Made by a program: the position numbers and the translations under genes. Shown piece by piece: positions 31,989-43,110 of a DNA stretch of 64,000 nt. The DNA is taken from positions 7,328,858 to 7,392,857 of the forward strand of contig CM039512.1 of assembly GCA_022432975.1 (NCBI GenBank). Direction: 5' to 3'. The first letter of the stretch is position 1. Each line of letters begins with the position of its first letter. The notes under the pieces were generated by a model. It worked only from the letters and a program-made list of their open reading frames with translations. It made no database searches and was not told where the DNA came from. Source of the stretch: Begonia masoniana. Its lineage: Eukaryota > Streptophyta > Magnoliopsida > Cucurbitales > Begoniaceae.

Positions 31989-32339
31989 CTACCCACCTAG
32001 CTCCACAGGTAGAAGATTCACGTTCGACGAACACTTCCAAAAATCCCCACTGTTCATGAGGAAAAAAAAAGAAATTAATAGAAATACTGAAAACAACCAC
32101 TCGCACCCAATGACATTCTTCAAGAATACAAAACCAACGTCGAATGACAAACAGAGAGCATTCTGAAACGTGAGAACAAGCAGGGGTCCATTGACACGGG
32201 AGACTGGAGACAGCCAGAGATAAACCATAGCCGGGGTCGCCATCAAAAAGGCCGAAAGCGTCAAAGCGAAGCATCGAATTCTGTGAGAGTAGGGATTGAG
32301 TGAATGAGTGTCATCAGTGTCGCTGGTTCGATTAAGCAT
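31989..32339 (-). CDS. Hypothetical small membrane ORF upstream of CORYNE (116 residues)
   Basis: An open frame in the same orientation as CORYNE. Starts MLNRTSDTDDTHSLNPYSHR, then has two or three hydrophobic stretches (about residues 24-46, 52-75 and 78-95). Not recognised as a family. It may be a separate small gene, the first exon of one, or a long upstream ORF in the CORYNE leader. Acceptor-like TGAACAG lies inside the frame near 32040, so the 3' part of the frame may not be coding. Confidence 0.3.
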   Translation of the reverse strand: MLNRTSDTDDTHSLNPYSHRIRCFALTLSAFLMATPAMVYLWLSPVSRVNGPLLVLTFQNALCLSFDVGFVFLKNVIGCEWLFSVFLLISFFFLMNSGDFWKCSSNVNLLPVELGG

Positions 32340-33439
32340 CCGGTGATTACAGAAAAGCTTGACTTGTCGCTGGATTGATTAATAAAGGTGTTATCATCCG
32401 ACCGACCCATCACCCTCTTTCGCTTTTTCTTTTCTTTTCTTCAGAGTTTTACAGCTCAATCATCATCTTCATTTTCTTTTTCTGGCATCAAATTCAAGAA
32501 CTCAATTAATTTGCTGCTCCACCCAAATCTCTCTCAATTTGGAAAAACGACCCACCATTGTGTTACATTTGGGAAAGCAGCAAACAAAATACATTATAAA
32601 TAATTAAAAAAACAATAAAATTCATCTTTACTCATTCATTTATAGACAAAACTTTAAACACTACAAATTAAATTTACAATCTTATAAACTATAAATGCCA
32701 GACTTTAGACTATCATTTTGATGATAAGCCTGTCCAAAGTTCAGCTCGATGGTCTAAGATCTAGCCCTTCAATTTTAGACTACCATTTTTTATCCAGCTC
32801 AGACCATACCTATGGTCATGCCTGAAAGAGGAGTCCCATCTCAAGGTGAAAAAGGCAGAAATTCTTTATAGAAAAATCACAACTGAGTTTTGCGATTCAA
32901 GTATCAATATATAGAAAAACTATAAAATTCTAATATTAATATATGGTTCAACCCGGCTCAACTAGAATTTGGGTCACACCGAACTCTAACAATTTCCATC
33001 TTAACGCGAATTCCACGTGAGAGATCCAACGTAGACTTCACTGCTCAACCCAAAGCAAATCCGAAACAATGAACTCTGACAATCTTCATCTTCAAAGAAA
33101 TTCCGGTATAAAAAAACAAATCTACAAAATCTCATTAAAAAATAAATAATCTCGTCTTCCACAAAGGTCTCTGTGGGCCAGCTCAACAATTAATACCGAT
33201 CAAATTTAAGATCTACTTAAACTTGAGAGACATACTTGAGAAGAAATCATATCTCTTTTCCTATGGTATCACTGAACTATCAGAGTTGTCGTAACGAACT
33301 GCATGTGAACACGTTAAAAACTCTCAACTGGAATCGTTACTCTTGAACACATTCAATGCATAACCATAGTTTCACTATATCGCCTTGGAGCTTTAACCTT
33401 CCACTTAGTTCTACCTTTGACGATAATACTCTGACGTAA
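32340..33439 (+). other. AT-rich flank and decayed repeat
   Basis: No gene. The phrases AACTCTAACAATTTCCATCTT (about 32983) and its diverged echo AACTCTGACAATCTTCATCTT (about 33072) suggest a worn repeat. The right part may belong to copia element F but cannot be assigned by eye. Confidence 0.35.
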
Positions 33440-34033
33440 AACTGAAACTGATAACTGAACATTTGTAATAGGCTGACTCACCGGCTCTGATGTACTCTCA
33501 GATCTTAACCTAAACTTTACATGGAAACCTCACTTCTTCTGAATCTTCTCAAACAATCTCTTAGAAGATGAATTCACCAACTTAGTAGCCTTATTACTCG
33601 TCACTGTAGAATTCTGTAATAAATAAATAAAAAATTACAGACTTCCTGTGCCCATTTAACATGACGAGAGCACCTCTACTGATCTTCACAACTCCACCTA
33701 CAACGTTGTACTTGTACCCTTTCGCATCTAGAGTACTCAACGAGATCAAATTCTTCTTCAACTCGGGAACATGTCAGACATTACCCAATGTCTTGACAAC
33801 TCCATCAAACATCATGATTATGATGGTACCAATCCTAACGCTACCTTGCAAGGTGTGTTATTACCTATTAACACAACACCTTCTAACACTGTCTGATATG
33901 TCGGAAACCAATTCTGATTGTAACTCATTAAAACAAACAAGTTGTATCTTGAATTCAATCATTGTTTGGCTTTGAATTTCCCTCTGACACAACTAGAAGA
34001 TCTTCATAACTATAATCTTGTTCTTCTGTGACA
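33440..34033 (-). pseudogene. Copia element F, third piece (protease / pre-integrase region)
   Basis: Minus-strand translation in broken frames gives a path typical of the copia stretch after the protease (a 'YVPELKKNLISL' type passage, then 'GALVMLNGHRKSV'-like), with several stops. It is cut at 34038 by element G2 and continues at 43111. Reading direction and order agree with the pieces at 43111-43489 and 48150-48498. Confidence 0.7.
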
Positions 34034-34038
34034 ACTGT
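34034..34038 (+). repeat. Target-site duplication ACTGT, left copy
   Basis: ACTGT immediately precedes the LTR start. The identical 5-mer follows the 3' LTR at 43106-43110. Confidence 0.95.
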
Positions 34039-36484
34039 TGTAATATCCGGCTCGTACGGATTTCGGATTTAATATATATTATATTGTTATTTTATTATTT
34101 AATGGCATTTTTGTAAATATGTCAAATCAGGTCGGATTTACGAAAAGAAAGCGTCATTACGATCCAAATGGCTAATTGGAATTTTAAGGAAAGTTTGGGA
34201 ATTTTCGGGATAGTAACACTATATTCCGAGTAATTACCACTATCGTAAAGTAAATGACGTTTTAGTAAAAATAGCAAACGAAGTCCAAATTGCGAACGGA
34301 CAGTTTTGTTAAATCCCAAATAATGAATAGGAGTTATTGGCAAATTATGGAGTTTTGGAGAATTCAACTCGTTGGACGATTAACGAATCGAAGCACGAAA
34401 TCAATATAAAAACTAAAGAAGAGCATTTTAGTAATTTGACAAATAAATTTTATAAAATCACTTAAACCTATTTTCATTTCACTTCTTCTTCATTTTGATT
34501 TCCAGAGAACGACTTTCTCTGTTTTCCTCCCTGGCCGCGCGAGGGTTTCTCCAAGCCGTTGGCTTCCGACTCCGATTTCTCCTCCGTTCGTCCCGATTTC
34601 TTCGTGGTTTCACCTCCATTCGACATTCTCGGTAAGTCTCTATAGTTTTAGAGCGTTGAAATTCGAGTTTCGTAAAGTTTTAAACGTTTAGGTTCGATTA
34701 GGTTTTCGATAAAAACTGAGATTTAGAGCTTGTAATCGATAGGTCGTCGATGATTTAGTATATATTGAACGTATTGGGCGTATTTGGACGAATCTAATCG
34801 ATTTAGGAAAAATGTTAGAATTTACGAAATTTCGAGATTTTAGGATAAACTCGTAAATTGAGAAATTAGGTGCCGAGTGTAAATTTCTCGATAATCTAGT
34901 GCAACGAATCGAATTAGAGCTTTAAGAAATCTCTTAGTTAAGGTTTTGACAATTTGAACGTTTAGAAGTTTAAATTCGTTTTAACGATAAACGTTCTAAA
35001 TTTCTTAGGTAAACAGTGCTCGTGGGCGAAGCTTGGATTGCAGCGTGCACGAGGTAAGTTCTCGTGATTCCTTTCCGGCCGATTGGCCTACACCGTGCTT
35101 CGAAGTTGTTTTCGAGGATTTTGATGACGCGCTAGTTTATATTGCTTTGGTTTGGGTAGTTAGGTTTATTTTGCTTTGTAGGTTTACGTTCCACAGTCTT
35201 GATGGTATGCATGCTTAGTGTTTATTTTATGATATAGAACTGTTCATGCATCACGTGTTTTAAAGAAAAGCATGAAAATGAATTTCCGCACGATGTTTTT
35301 AACTTGGCGATGTGGCCTGGAGAGGGGCAGGACCTACTGTGGAGGCCGATTACGGGCTGGTCACAGTACCACATCTATTATGTACTCACAATGTGGCCTG
35401 GAGAGGGGCGGGACCTACTGTGGAGGCCGACTACGGGCTGGTCACAGTACCACATTTATTATGCACTCATACGATGGTCATGCGAGGTGGGGCTCAGGCA
35501 CGGCTGTACGTGTTGTAAGCGTGTACCCCCCTCTTCTAACTGGAAAGAGTAGTCCGCCCGCTGGATGTGCTCTCTCCAGTTAGGAGGATTAGATCTCGGT
35601 GATCCCTAACGAATAAGTAAAGAAAATGCTGCATGATTTCTGAACTCACACGCATAGCATAGCATGTAGTTGCATTTACTAGAGCTTACTGAGATTTTTA
35701 TCTCATAGTGTGTCTGTATGGTGTAGGTGACCTCGATCTAGGTGAGGATGAGATCTCTCCACCTGAGGAGCGATGCAGTTGACGGAGGATGGCCCTGGTG
35801 GTGTGTTGCGCAGTCGACGCTTATCTGACCCGTGGGGATGTGAGTAAAGGTATTGAGAGGTTTTGGGAATTGTCGGGTTGATGGTGAATTGAAATGGATA
35901 ATTGTACTGTTAGATATTTTAGGATGTTTGGACTCTGTTTAGTTGATAGATTGATGTTTAGATGACTCTGTTTAGTTGATAGATTGATGTTTAGATGGTT
36001 TGATTTGAGTTAGTGGATAAAATAGATTTATATACAGATGTTATGGCAAACTGTTTTATAAAGCGTTTTGTTAAATTAGTTATTTGAAATGTATTCTGGA
36101 ACTGCTTGGTATTTTCTTTGATTTCAAAACAGGAGGGTTTGTTTAGTTTTTAAACGGAACCACGCAGTTTATTTTCATAAAAATGTACTTTATTATAGTT
36201 GCGTTTCGGGACGGTTTTGGAGTGGTATTTCGGAAGGCGTATGGATATCGAGGGTTCGATGTTAAATGATAATGTGAGGTGTATGTTCCTTTTTCTGATT
36301 TAATATTAATAACCTTATCAAATGTTTTAAAGTTTTATTAATTTGTTTTAAGTTATTTTAAATGGTTTAAAATATAGATTCAATTCTAACTTAATTTCCG
36401 CTTAAAGTTAGGTTTTAAGTTTAAAATGAAAAAATTGTACGGTAATTTAAGGGTAAATAAGGGTACAGTATTAGGGTCGTTACA
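34039..36484 (+). repeat. 5' LTR of element G2 (about 2446 bp)
   Basis: TGTAATATCC...GGGTCGTTACA. Contains AGGTAAGT plus a GGCC/GGCC hairpin (35052-35093), TTCATGCATCACGTG (35243-35257), an 81-bp tandem duplication (35312-35472), the dyad TGAGATTTTTATCTCA (35690-35705) with GTGTAGGTGA, and GTCGACGC...GACCCGTGG (about 35812-35838). ORFs within are repeat translations. Confidence 0.95.
35312..35472 (+). repeat. 81-bp tandem duplication in the G2 LTR
   Basis: GTGGCCTGGAGAGGGGC starts at 35312 and 35393. The same pair is at 41925 and 42006 in the 3' LTR. Confidence 0.9.
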
Positions 36485-36488
36485 GTTA

Positions 36489-36500
36489 TGGTATCAGAGC
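36489..36500 (+). other. Primer binding site of element G2 (tRNA-iMet)
   Basis: TGGTATCAGAGC, four bases after the LTR end. Confidence 0.95.
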
Positions 36501-36651
36501 CCCCGGGTTTTAAAATCGGTTCTGTAGACTGCTCGACTGCACAGCCACTACGCGGACATTCTTCATCAACTGTAAGTATGTTTATAGTTTTATTTGATTT
36601 CAGTTTCTTAGAGATGTTTGCATTTAACTTTTATAGGAGCTATTTATAGAT

Positions 36652-36864
36652 ATGGTGTGTCGAGGGAATGATCGAGACAACCGAGACGTTACGATAGATC
36701 ACCTTAAGGATTTCGTTGCCCAACAATCCCAACACATTAGCCTACAAGCGCAGCACATAATTAGGCAATCTTGTCAGCTCGAAATATTGGGTTTGTCGCT
36801 CCCAGTAATCACGGTACGAAGAGGAAGACTCTTAATCGAAAGAAAGAAGTTACACCAAGGGTAA
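36652..36864 (+). pseudogene. Truncated gag start of element G2
   Basis: MVCRGNDRDNRDVTIDHLKD is close to the N terminus of the element C gag. After about 45 residues the similarity ends. The sequence jumps to a passage that corresponds to the 3' end of the C gag (AAGTTACACCAAGGGTAATTG region), so most of gag including the capsid core and zinc knuckle is deleted. Confidence 0.8.
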
Positions 36865-37690
36865 TTGCCCCGAACAAAGACAAGGATAATGCCCAACCCT
36901 CAGTTGCTTCAGGTGCAGTTTTATCCCTACAGTTAAAGGAATGAACTATATAAGAATAGAGGGTAGCCTGACTTAATAAGATTAGCCCGACTTAACCATG
37001 AAAAGTTGTACACATAGATTGTGTTACCATTAGAGGAATACAACTTATGACATATAAGATTTGAATAGATAGAAAATGAGCCATAGTCGATGAAATTTGA
37101 ACCCTTAGAGTATTAAGCCTCGGAAGATGCTTTAGGTTATCAAGGTATACTAAGTGCACTTAAGCAGGTAAGAAGATATAGCAAGAGCTTGTATGCCTTA
37201 GATCCACGAAAAGATGGATGCATTTAGACAAAAACCATGTCCAAGAACTTAACTAGCGTTATTGTTGAGAGGATATGAGAACGACTATTACAATTGTAGT
37301 TTAGAAAGACGTGGTAGATCAATACAAGTCGTGGACATAGGATTTAAGTGATCGAGTAGAAGTGGTTGTATCGACCGATATTGAGGCAAAGAATAAGGGG
37401 ATTTACTTATGGGTGGGAGAGTAAATAAATTCCGAAACATTATGAAATAGAGGTCATGTGCAAGGTAATACCCAAGATGCCAAATTTTGCTGTTCTCAAG
37501 AGATAAGTATCGCCTAAGAAGACTGTTCAGCAAAAAGGGCGATTACTAATTCGCAAAGAGAATCATAACTTTGGGGATCTAGGAATTTAAGTTAAATAAA
37601 GGGGAGTTTGGATTACAAGCTGGATGATGTTATGAATCCTTGAACGTTAGTCAACCCAAATGACATTGGAAGTTGATGTTATTTCGAAGG
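36865..37690 (+). other. Non-coding internal domain of G2, left part
   Basis: Shares diverged similarity with 5800-7060 of element C, for example the passage around CTTGAACGTTAGTCAACCC (about 37638) against CTTGAACAATAGTCGACCC (about 7017). No gene. Confidence 0.7.
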
Positions 37691-38404
37691 ATGAAGGATC
37701 TACCCATGGAAAAATTTGAGTTAGAAGTTTGGAGAGAATTAGGACAACAATACATTAATCATGAAGATCGAAGAGTGTACGTCGACTGGGGTGCTAGAGG
37801 AACACATTACTACCACTGTTATGTATCTCTTGATGGCCTTATCAGGTTCAAGGGCCCCTATCTAAACAAAAACAAGAACTCATTTACCTAGGGTTTTGGG
37901 AGATGAGAATGTTTGATGGTCAAGTTTGCTGAGTTGCGGAAATAAAACAACAAAGTATCTCTGAAGCGCCGCCTTTGCTGATTCAATTCCGACTTTTCTA
38001 CAATGGTTATGCTGTCGAGGGAACTCTTCTTGTCAATGGACAGTTGTAATTTTCAGCTCTCTTCTAGGACGATTCAGATACGTGATTCAATGATTAAAGT
38101 TGAGTCAGATTTGAAATTTGAACATCTTCAAACCGAGAATTCTTTGGAGATAGTTGGGACTAGCAATCCACCAAAGAAAACAAATCTTTCAAGAAACTTA
38201 GTTTCTCTTCTTGGCTACGGAGGAGTTCCAAAGGAATATTTCATGCATATCCTCGTGAAAGCTCTAGACGAGGCTGACATTGCTTTCTCAAGCAAACGTG
38301 CAGCGTTAAAAGTTGCGATTCATTGTGGCGAGATGGATGATTTTCTTGTGGCCAGAATGATATTGTCAGGGGTTCCTCTTAAGGAATCATACTTGGTGAC
38401 TTAG
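37691..38404 (+). pseudogene. Captured fragments of an RNA-dependent RNA polymerase gene (RDR3/4/5 clade)
   Basis: Two blocks read like plant gamma-clade RDR proteins, which copy RNA into dsRNA for silencing. Block 1 (37691 to about 37930): MKDLPMEKFELEVWRELGQ, then RRVYVDWGARGTHYYHCYV and LIRFKGPYLNK, then in a shifted frame the passage usually written GDENVLMVKFA. Block 2 (about 37958-38404): LLIQFRLFYNGYAVEGTLLV, then in another frame RTIQIRDSMIKVESDLKFE, NSLEIVGTSNPPKKTNLSRN, LVSLLGYGGVPKEYFM, SSKRAALKVAIHCGEMDDF, ARMILSGVP. Frameshifts and stops separate the parts, so no enzyme is made. The catalytic DxDGD motif lies downstream of these blocks in the family and is absent. The blocks are adjacent without intervening introns. 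Assignment is from remembered family sequence and needs a search to confirm. Confidence 0.85.
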
Positions 38405-39270
38405 GAAGGCAATGATTTTTGGAAGGGAGGTGTTAAATTACATACAACAAGTTTGCAAACAAAAAGGTTGTAGGGATGAGATGTTATAAAAGAATTTAGA
38501 AGAATGCTTGGGACCTAATTTTGGAGGAAGGATGAAATCGATATTGTAAAGTTAAGAGATAGGAATAAGATTAAATTAGGAATCAAAAGGGGAGGGGGGT
38601 CAATCTATATATAACGAAGTTGAAGCCAATGATTTTGGGAACGGCTAAGGTTAAAGTAAATAAGCTTAAGTAAACAAATGAGGTAAGGACTATGAGATGT
38701 AAGATAAAATGGCCGGTTACGTAGATATTTGGGCTTCGAATAGTGTCATAGAGATAAATGAGAAAAAAAAAAAAAACTAATTAGATTAAAGGGAAGGTTG
38801 AGTTATGAGTCGGGAAGTGGAGGATATTTCGAGGATTTAGGAAAAGAGACAATCTTTAGTACAAACCAATTAATAAGTGAGAGAGAGTATAATGTTTTGG
38901 GTGACTAAATGCAGACCAACACGTGCTCGGGACGTTAAGTGTGAAGTACACAGTTAGAGATCGTTTGGTTAAGACTTAGAGAATTGGTAAGGTTTAATGC
39001 TTGAACTGAAAATGAGGACTACGATTAGGGAGTTAGTGTAGAAATTCGATTGGTGTGTATCCCGATTGTGAACAGGATCGAGAGGATTGCGTTGAGGTAT
39101 GAGTTACAGCCCAGAAATCGGACGAAATTGTAGGCATTCAGTTTGACTGGCGTTAGGAAGTTTAGGTATAGTTATGATCTAAAGGGGACAGCAGAAGAAA
39201 GACATCGATATAGAGTGAATTTGGAGTTAGTATTATTTGCTTTTAAATTTTATAGGAGTGATATAAACAT
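38405..39270 (+). other. Tail of the captured insert and right part of the G2 internal domain
   Basis: 38405-38823 matches nothing recognised and includes a 14-base A run near 38763. From about 38824 (TATTTCGAGGAT) the sequence again parallels element C (7058 onward), for example the passage GACCAACACGTGCTCG (about 38913). Confidence 0.65.
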
Positions 39271-39381
39271 GGTGCGTCAAAGAAAGGATCGAGATGACCG
39301 AGATGACACTATTGATACACTTAAGGACTTTATCGCCCAGCAGTCTCAGCATATGGAGAGGCACATTCTTCTGCATATTCT
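39271..39381 (+). pseudogene. Second gag start of G2, fused out of frame to pol
   Basis: MVRQRKDRDDRDDTIDTLKD, like the C gag N terminus. After QQSQHMER the frame runs into the start of the integrase region (EAHSSAYSVHPGS in the neighbouring frame). The join removes the rest of gag, protease, RT and RNase H. Confidence 0.85.
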
Positions 39382-40611
39382 GTGCACCCGGGAAGTACTA
39401 AGATGTACCGGGATTTGAAACAGCACTTCTGGTGGCCGGGCATGAAAAGAGAGGTTGCCAGGTACGTTGAGACTTGCTTAGTATGTCAGCAGGTTAAGGC
39501 CGAACATCAGAGACCGGCCGGAACATTATTACCACTGCCGATTCCGGAGTGGAAGTGGGAGCAGATATCTATGGATTTTATTGTGGGGCTCCCGAGGACT
39601 GCGAGAGGCCATGCCGGCATTTGGGTTATTGTGGACCGATTGACAAAGTCGGCCCACTTCTTATCTGTGAGGATGACATCGTCTATGGATCAGCTCGCAG
39701 AGCTCTATGTACAGGAGATTGTCAGACTTCACGGCGTGCCAGTTTCTATTGTCTCCGACAGAGATCCGAGATTCACGTCAAAGTTCTGGAAGAGTTTACA
39801 CAGAGCTATGGGGACTCAGCTTAATTTCAGCACAGCGTTCCACCCTCAGACTGACGGTCAGACAGAGAGGACGAACCAGATTCTTGAGGATATGCTCAGA
39901 GCGTGTGTGCTGGAGTTTCAGGGCTCGTGGAGCCGATATTTACCTCTAGTGGAGTTCTCGTACAACAACAGCTTCCAGGCTACCATTGGCATGGCACCGT
40001 ATGAGGCTTTGTATGGTCGGAAATGTAGGTCTCCGTTATATTGGGACGAGGTTGGCGAGGCCAGCATCGTAGGTCCTGAGATTCTACAGCAGACGGCAGA
40101 GAAGATTGCCATTATCCGACAGCGCATTGAGGTAGCTCAGAGCAGACAGAAGAGCTATGCTGATACTAGACGGAGAGAGCTAGAGTTCGAGGAAGGTGAT
40201 GAGGTGTACCTCAAAGTTTCTCCGTTCAAGGGCATTGCGAGATTTGGAAGGAGGGGTAAGCTAAACCCTCGTTATGTGGGGCCCTTTCCTATTCTGAAGA
40301 GGATCGGGAAGCTAGCGTACAGACTACAGCTTCCAGCTTCTATGGAGGGTATCCACGACGTATTCCACGTGTCTATGCTTCGGAAGTGTCTCCGCAATCC
40401 GTCGCATATCATAGAGCCTACGGAAATCGAGGTACAGCCTACCTTGAATTACGAGGTGAGGCCGTTACGTATTTTGGAGTTTTCCACCAAGATTTTGCGC
40501 AACAAGGAAATTCCGCTAGTCAAAGTCCTTTGGCGGAACCATGAGGTGGAAGAGGCGACTTGGGAACGACAACAAGATATGATGACGAAGTATCCCGAGT
40601 TGTTTTCTTAG
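39382..40611 (+). CDS. Integrase with C-terminal chromodomain of element G2
   Basis: 409 codons open. The N-terminal zinc-binding region keeps the CX2C pair (ETCLVCQQVK). The catalytic core has ISMDFIVGLP (first Asp), IVSDRDPRF (second Asp) and DGQTERTNQ (Glu), the D,D-35-E triad. It is followed by the GPY/F region (RRGKLNPRYVGPFPILKRIG) and a chromodomain-like end (IPLVKVLWRNHEVEEATWE, residues about 375-395), the mark of chromoviruses. An enzyme of this kind inserts cDNA into chromosomes, and its chromodomain can bind histone marks. The frame starts mid-domain, since no start codon or upstream polyprotein is present (the ATG at 39382 is not a natural start), so expression is doubtful even though the frame is intact. 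Confidence 0.92.
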   Translation: MHPGSTKMYRDLKQHFWWPGMKREVARYVETCLVCQQVKAEHQRPAGTLLPLPIPEWKWEQISMDFIVGLPRTARGHAGIWVIVDRLTKSAHFLSVRMTSSMDQLAELYVQEIVRLHGVPVSIVSDRDPRFTSKFWKSLHRAMGTQLNFSTAFHPQTDGQTERTNQILEDMLRACVLEFQGSWSRYLPLVEFSYNNSFQATIGMAPYEALYGRKCRSPLYWDEVGEASIVGPEILQQTAEKIAIIRQRIEVAQSRQKSYADTRRRELEFEEGDEVYLKVSPFKGIARFGRRGKLNPRYVGPFPILKRIGKLAYRLQLPASMEGIHDVFHVSMLRKCLRNPSHIIEPTEIEVQPTLNYEVRPLRILEFSTKILRNKEIPLVKVLWRNHEVEEATWERQQDMMTKYPELFS

Positions 40612-40638
40612 TTAAATTTTGTGGACAAAATTCTGAAT

Positions 40639-40651
40639 AAGGAGGGTGGAA
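40639..40651 (+). other. Polypurine tract of element G2
   Basis: AAGGAGGGTGGAA sits directly before the 3' LTR. Element C has AAGGTGGGTAGAA at the same place (7670-7682). Confidence 0.85.
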
Positions 40652-43105
40652 TGTAATATCCGGCTCGTACGGATTTCGGATTTAATATATATTATATTGT
40701 TATTTTATTATTTAATGGCATTTTTGTAAATATGTCAAATCAGGTCGGATTTACGAAAAGAAAGCGTCATTACGATCCAAATGGCTAATTGGAATTTTAA
40801 GGAAAGTTTGGGAATTTTCGGGATAGTAACACTATATTCCGAGTAATTACCACTATCGTAAAGTAAATGACGTTTTAGTAAAAATAGCAAACGAAGTCCA
40901 AATTGCGAACGGACAGTTTTGTTAAATCCCAAATAATGAATAGGAGTTATTGGCAAACTATGGAGTTTTGGAGAATTCAACTCGTTGGACGATTAACGAA
41001 TCGAAGCACGAAATCAATATAAAAACTAAAGAAGGGCATTTTAGTAATTTGACAAATAAATTTTATAAAATCACTTAAACCTATTTTCATTTCACTTCTT
41101 CTTCATTTTGATTTCCAGAGAACGACTTTCTCTGTTTTCCTCCCTGGCCGCGCGAGGGTTTCTCCAAGCCGTTGGCTTCCGACTCCGATTTCTCCTCCGT
41201 TCGTCCCGATTTCTTCGTGGTTTCTCCTCCATTCGACATTCTCGGTAAGTCTCTATAGTTTTAGAGCGTTGAAATTCGAGTTTCGTAAAGTTTTAAACGT
41301 TTAGGTTCGATTAGGTTTTCGATAAAAACTGAGATTTAGAGCTTGTAATCGATAGGTCGTCGATGATTTAGTATATATTGAACGTATTGGGCGTATTTGG
41401 ACGAATCTAATCGATTTAGGAAAAATGTTAGAATTTACGAAATTTCGAGATTTTAGGATAAACTCGTAAATTGAGAAATTAGGTGCCGAGTGTAAATTTC
41501 TCGATAATCTAGTGCAACGAATCGAATTAGAGCTTTAAGAAATCTCTTAGTTAAGGTTTTGACAATTTGAACGTTTAGAAGTTTAAATTCGTTTTAACGA
41601 TAAACGTTCTAAATTTCTTAGGTAAACAGTGCTCGTGGGCGAAGCTTGGATTGCAGCGTGCACGAGGTAAGTTCTCGTGATTCCTTTCCGGCCGATTGGC
41701 CTACACCGTGCTTCGAAGTTGTTTTCGAGGATTTTGATGACGCGCTAGTTTATATTGCTTTGGTTTGGGTAGTTAGGTTTATTTTGCTTTGTAGGTTTAC
41801 GTTCCACAGTCTTGATGGTATGCATGCTTAGTGTTTATTTTATGATATAGAACTGTTCATGCATCACGTGTTTTAAAGAAAAGCATGAAAATGAATTTCC
41901 GCACGATGTTTTTAACTTGGCGATGTGGCCTGGAGAGGGGCAGGACCTACTGTGGAGGCCGATTACGGGCTGGTCACAGTACCACATCTATTATGTACTC
42001 ACAATGTGGCCTGGAGAGGGGCGGGACCTACTGTGGAGGCCGACTACGGGCTGGTCACAGTACCACATTTATTATGCACTCATACGATGGTCATGCGAGG
42101 TGGGGCTCAGGCACGGCTGTACGTGTTGTAAGCGTGTACCCCCTCTTCTAACTGGAAAGAGTAGTCCGCCCGCTGGATGTGCTCTCTCCAGTTAGGAGGA
42201 TTAGATCTCGGTGATCCCTAACGAATAAGTAAAGAAAATGCTGCATGATTTCTGAACTCACACGCATAGCATAGCATGTAGTTGCATTTACTAGAGCTTA
42301 CTGAGATTTTTATCTCATAGTGTGTCTGTATGGTGTAGGTGACCTCGATCTAGGTGAGGATGAGATCTCTCCACCTGAGGAGCGATGCAGTTGACGGAGG
42401 ATGGCCCTGGTGGTGTGTTGCGCAGTCGACGCTTATCTGACCCGTGGGGATGTGAGTAAAGGTATTGAGAGGTTTTGGGAATTGTCGGGTTGATGGTGAA
42501 TTGAAATGGATAATTGTACTGTTAGATATTTAGGATGTTGGACTCGTGTTGGACTCTGTTTAGTTGATAGATTGATGTTTAGATGACTCTGTTTAGTTGA
42601 TAGATTGATGTTTAGATGGTTTGATTCGAGTTAGTGGATAAAATAGATTTATATACAGATGTTATGGCAAACTGTTTTATAAAGCGTTTTGTTAAATTAG
42701 TTATTTGAAATGTATTCTGGAACTGCTTGGTATTTTCTTTGATTTCAAAACAGGAGGGTTTGTTTAGTTTTTAAACGGAACCACGCAGTTTATTTTCATA
42801 AAAATGTACTTTATTATAGTTGCGTTTCGGGACGGTTTTGGAGTGGTATTTCGGAAGGCGTATGGATATCGAGGGTTCGATGTTAAATGATAATGTGAGG
42901 TGTATGTTCCTTTTTCTGATTTAATATTAATAACCTTATCAAATGTTTTAAAGTTTTATTAATTTGTTTTAAGTTATTTTAAATGGTTTAAAATATAGAT
43001 TCAATTCTAACTTAATTTCCGCTTAAAGTTAGGTTTTAAGTTTAAAATGAAAAAATTGTACGGTAATTTAAGGGTAAATAAGGGTACAGTATTAGGGTCG
43101 TTACA
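40652..43105 (+). repeat. 3' LTR of element G2 (about 2454 bp)
   Basis: Nearly identical to 34039-36484. Visible differences include single bases near 40958, 41036 and 41223, one C fewer in the run near 42140, and a short insertion near 42540. Followed by TSD ACTGT. Confidence 0.96.
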
Positions 43106-43110
43106 ACTGT

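Larger units (their letters stand above)
34039..43105 (+). mobile_element. Tekay/Del-like Ty3 retrotransposon 'G2' with captured host gene fragments
   Basis: Complete by structure: perfect TSD ACTGT, 2.45-kb LTRs with TG...CA ends, PBS at 36489 and PPT at 40639-40651. The internal region holds a truncated gag start (36652), non-coding DNA shared with element C, a 1.1-kb insert carrying RDR gene fragments (37691 to about 38823), a second gag start (39271) and integrase with chromodomain (39382-40611). Protease, RT and RNase H are absent. The two LTRs differ at only about four substitutions and a few short indels by eye, so the insertion is recent, and it must have used enzymes made elsewhere. 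Confidence 0.93.

Noticed and set aside
35033..35583. Open frames in the G2 LTR, repeated at 41646-42195
   Set aside because: Identical in both LTRs and composed of the 81-bp duplication. LTR sequence, not genes.
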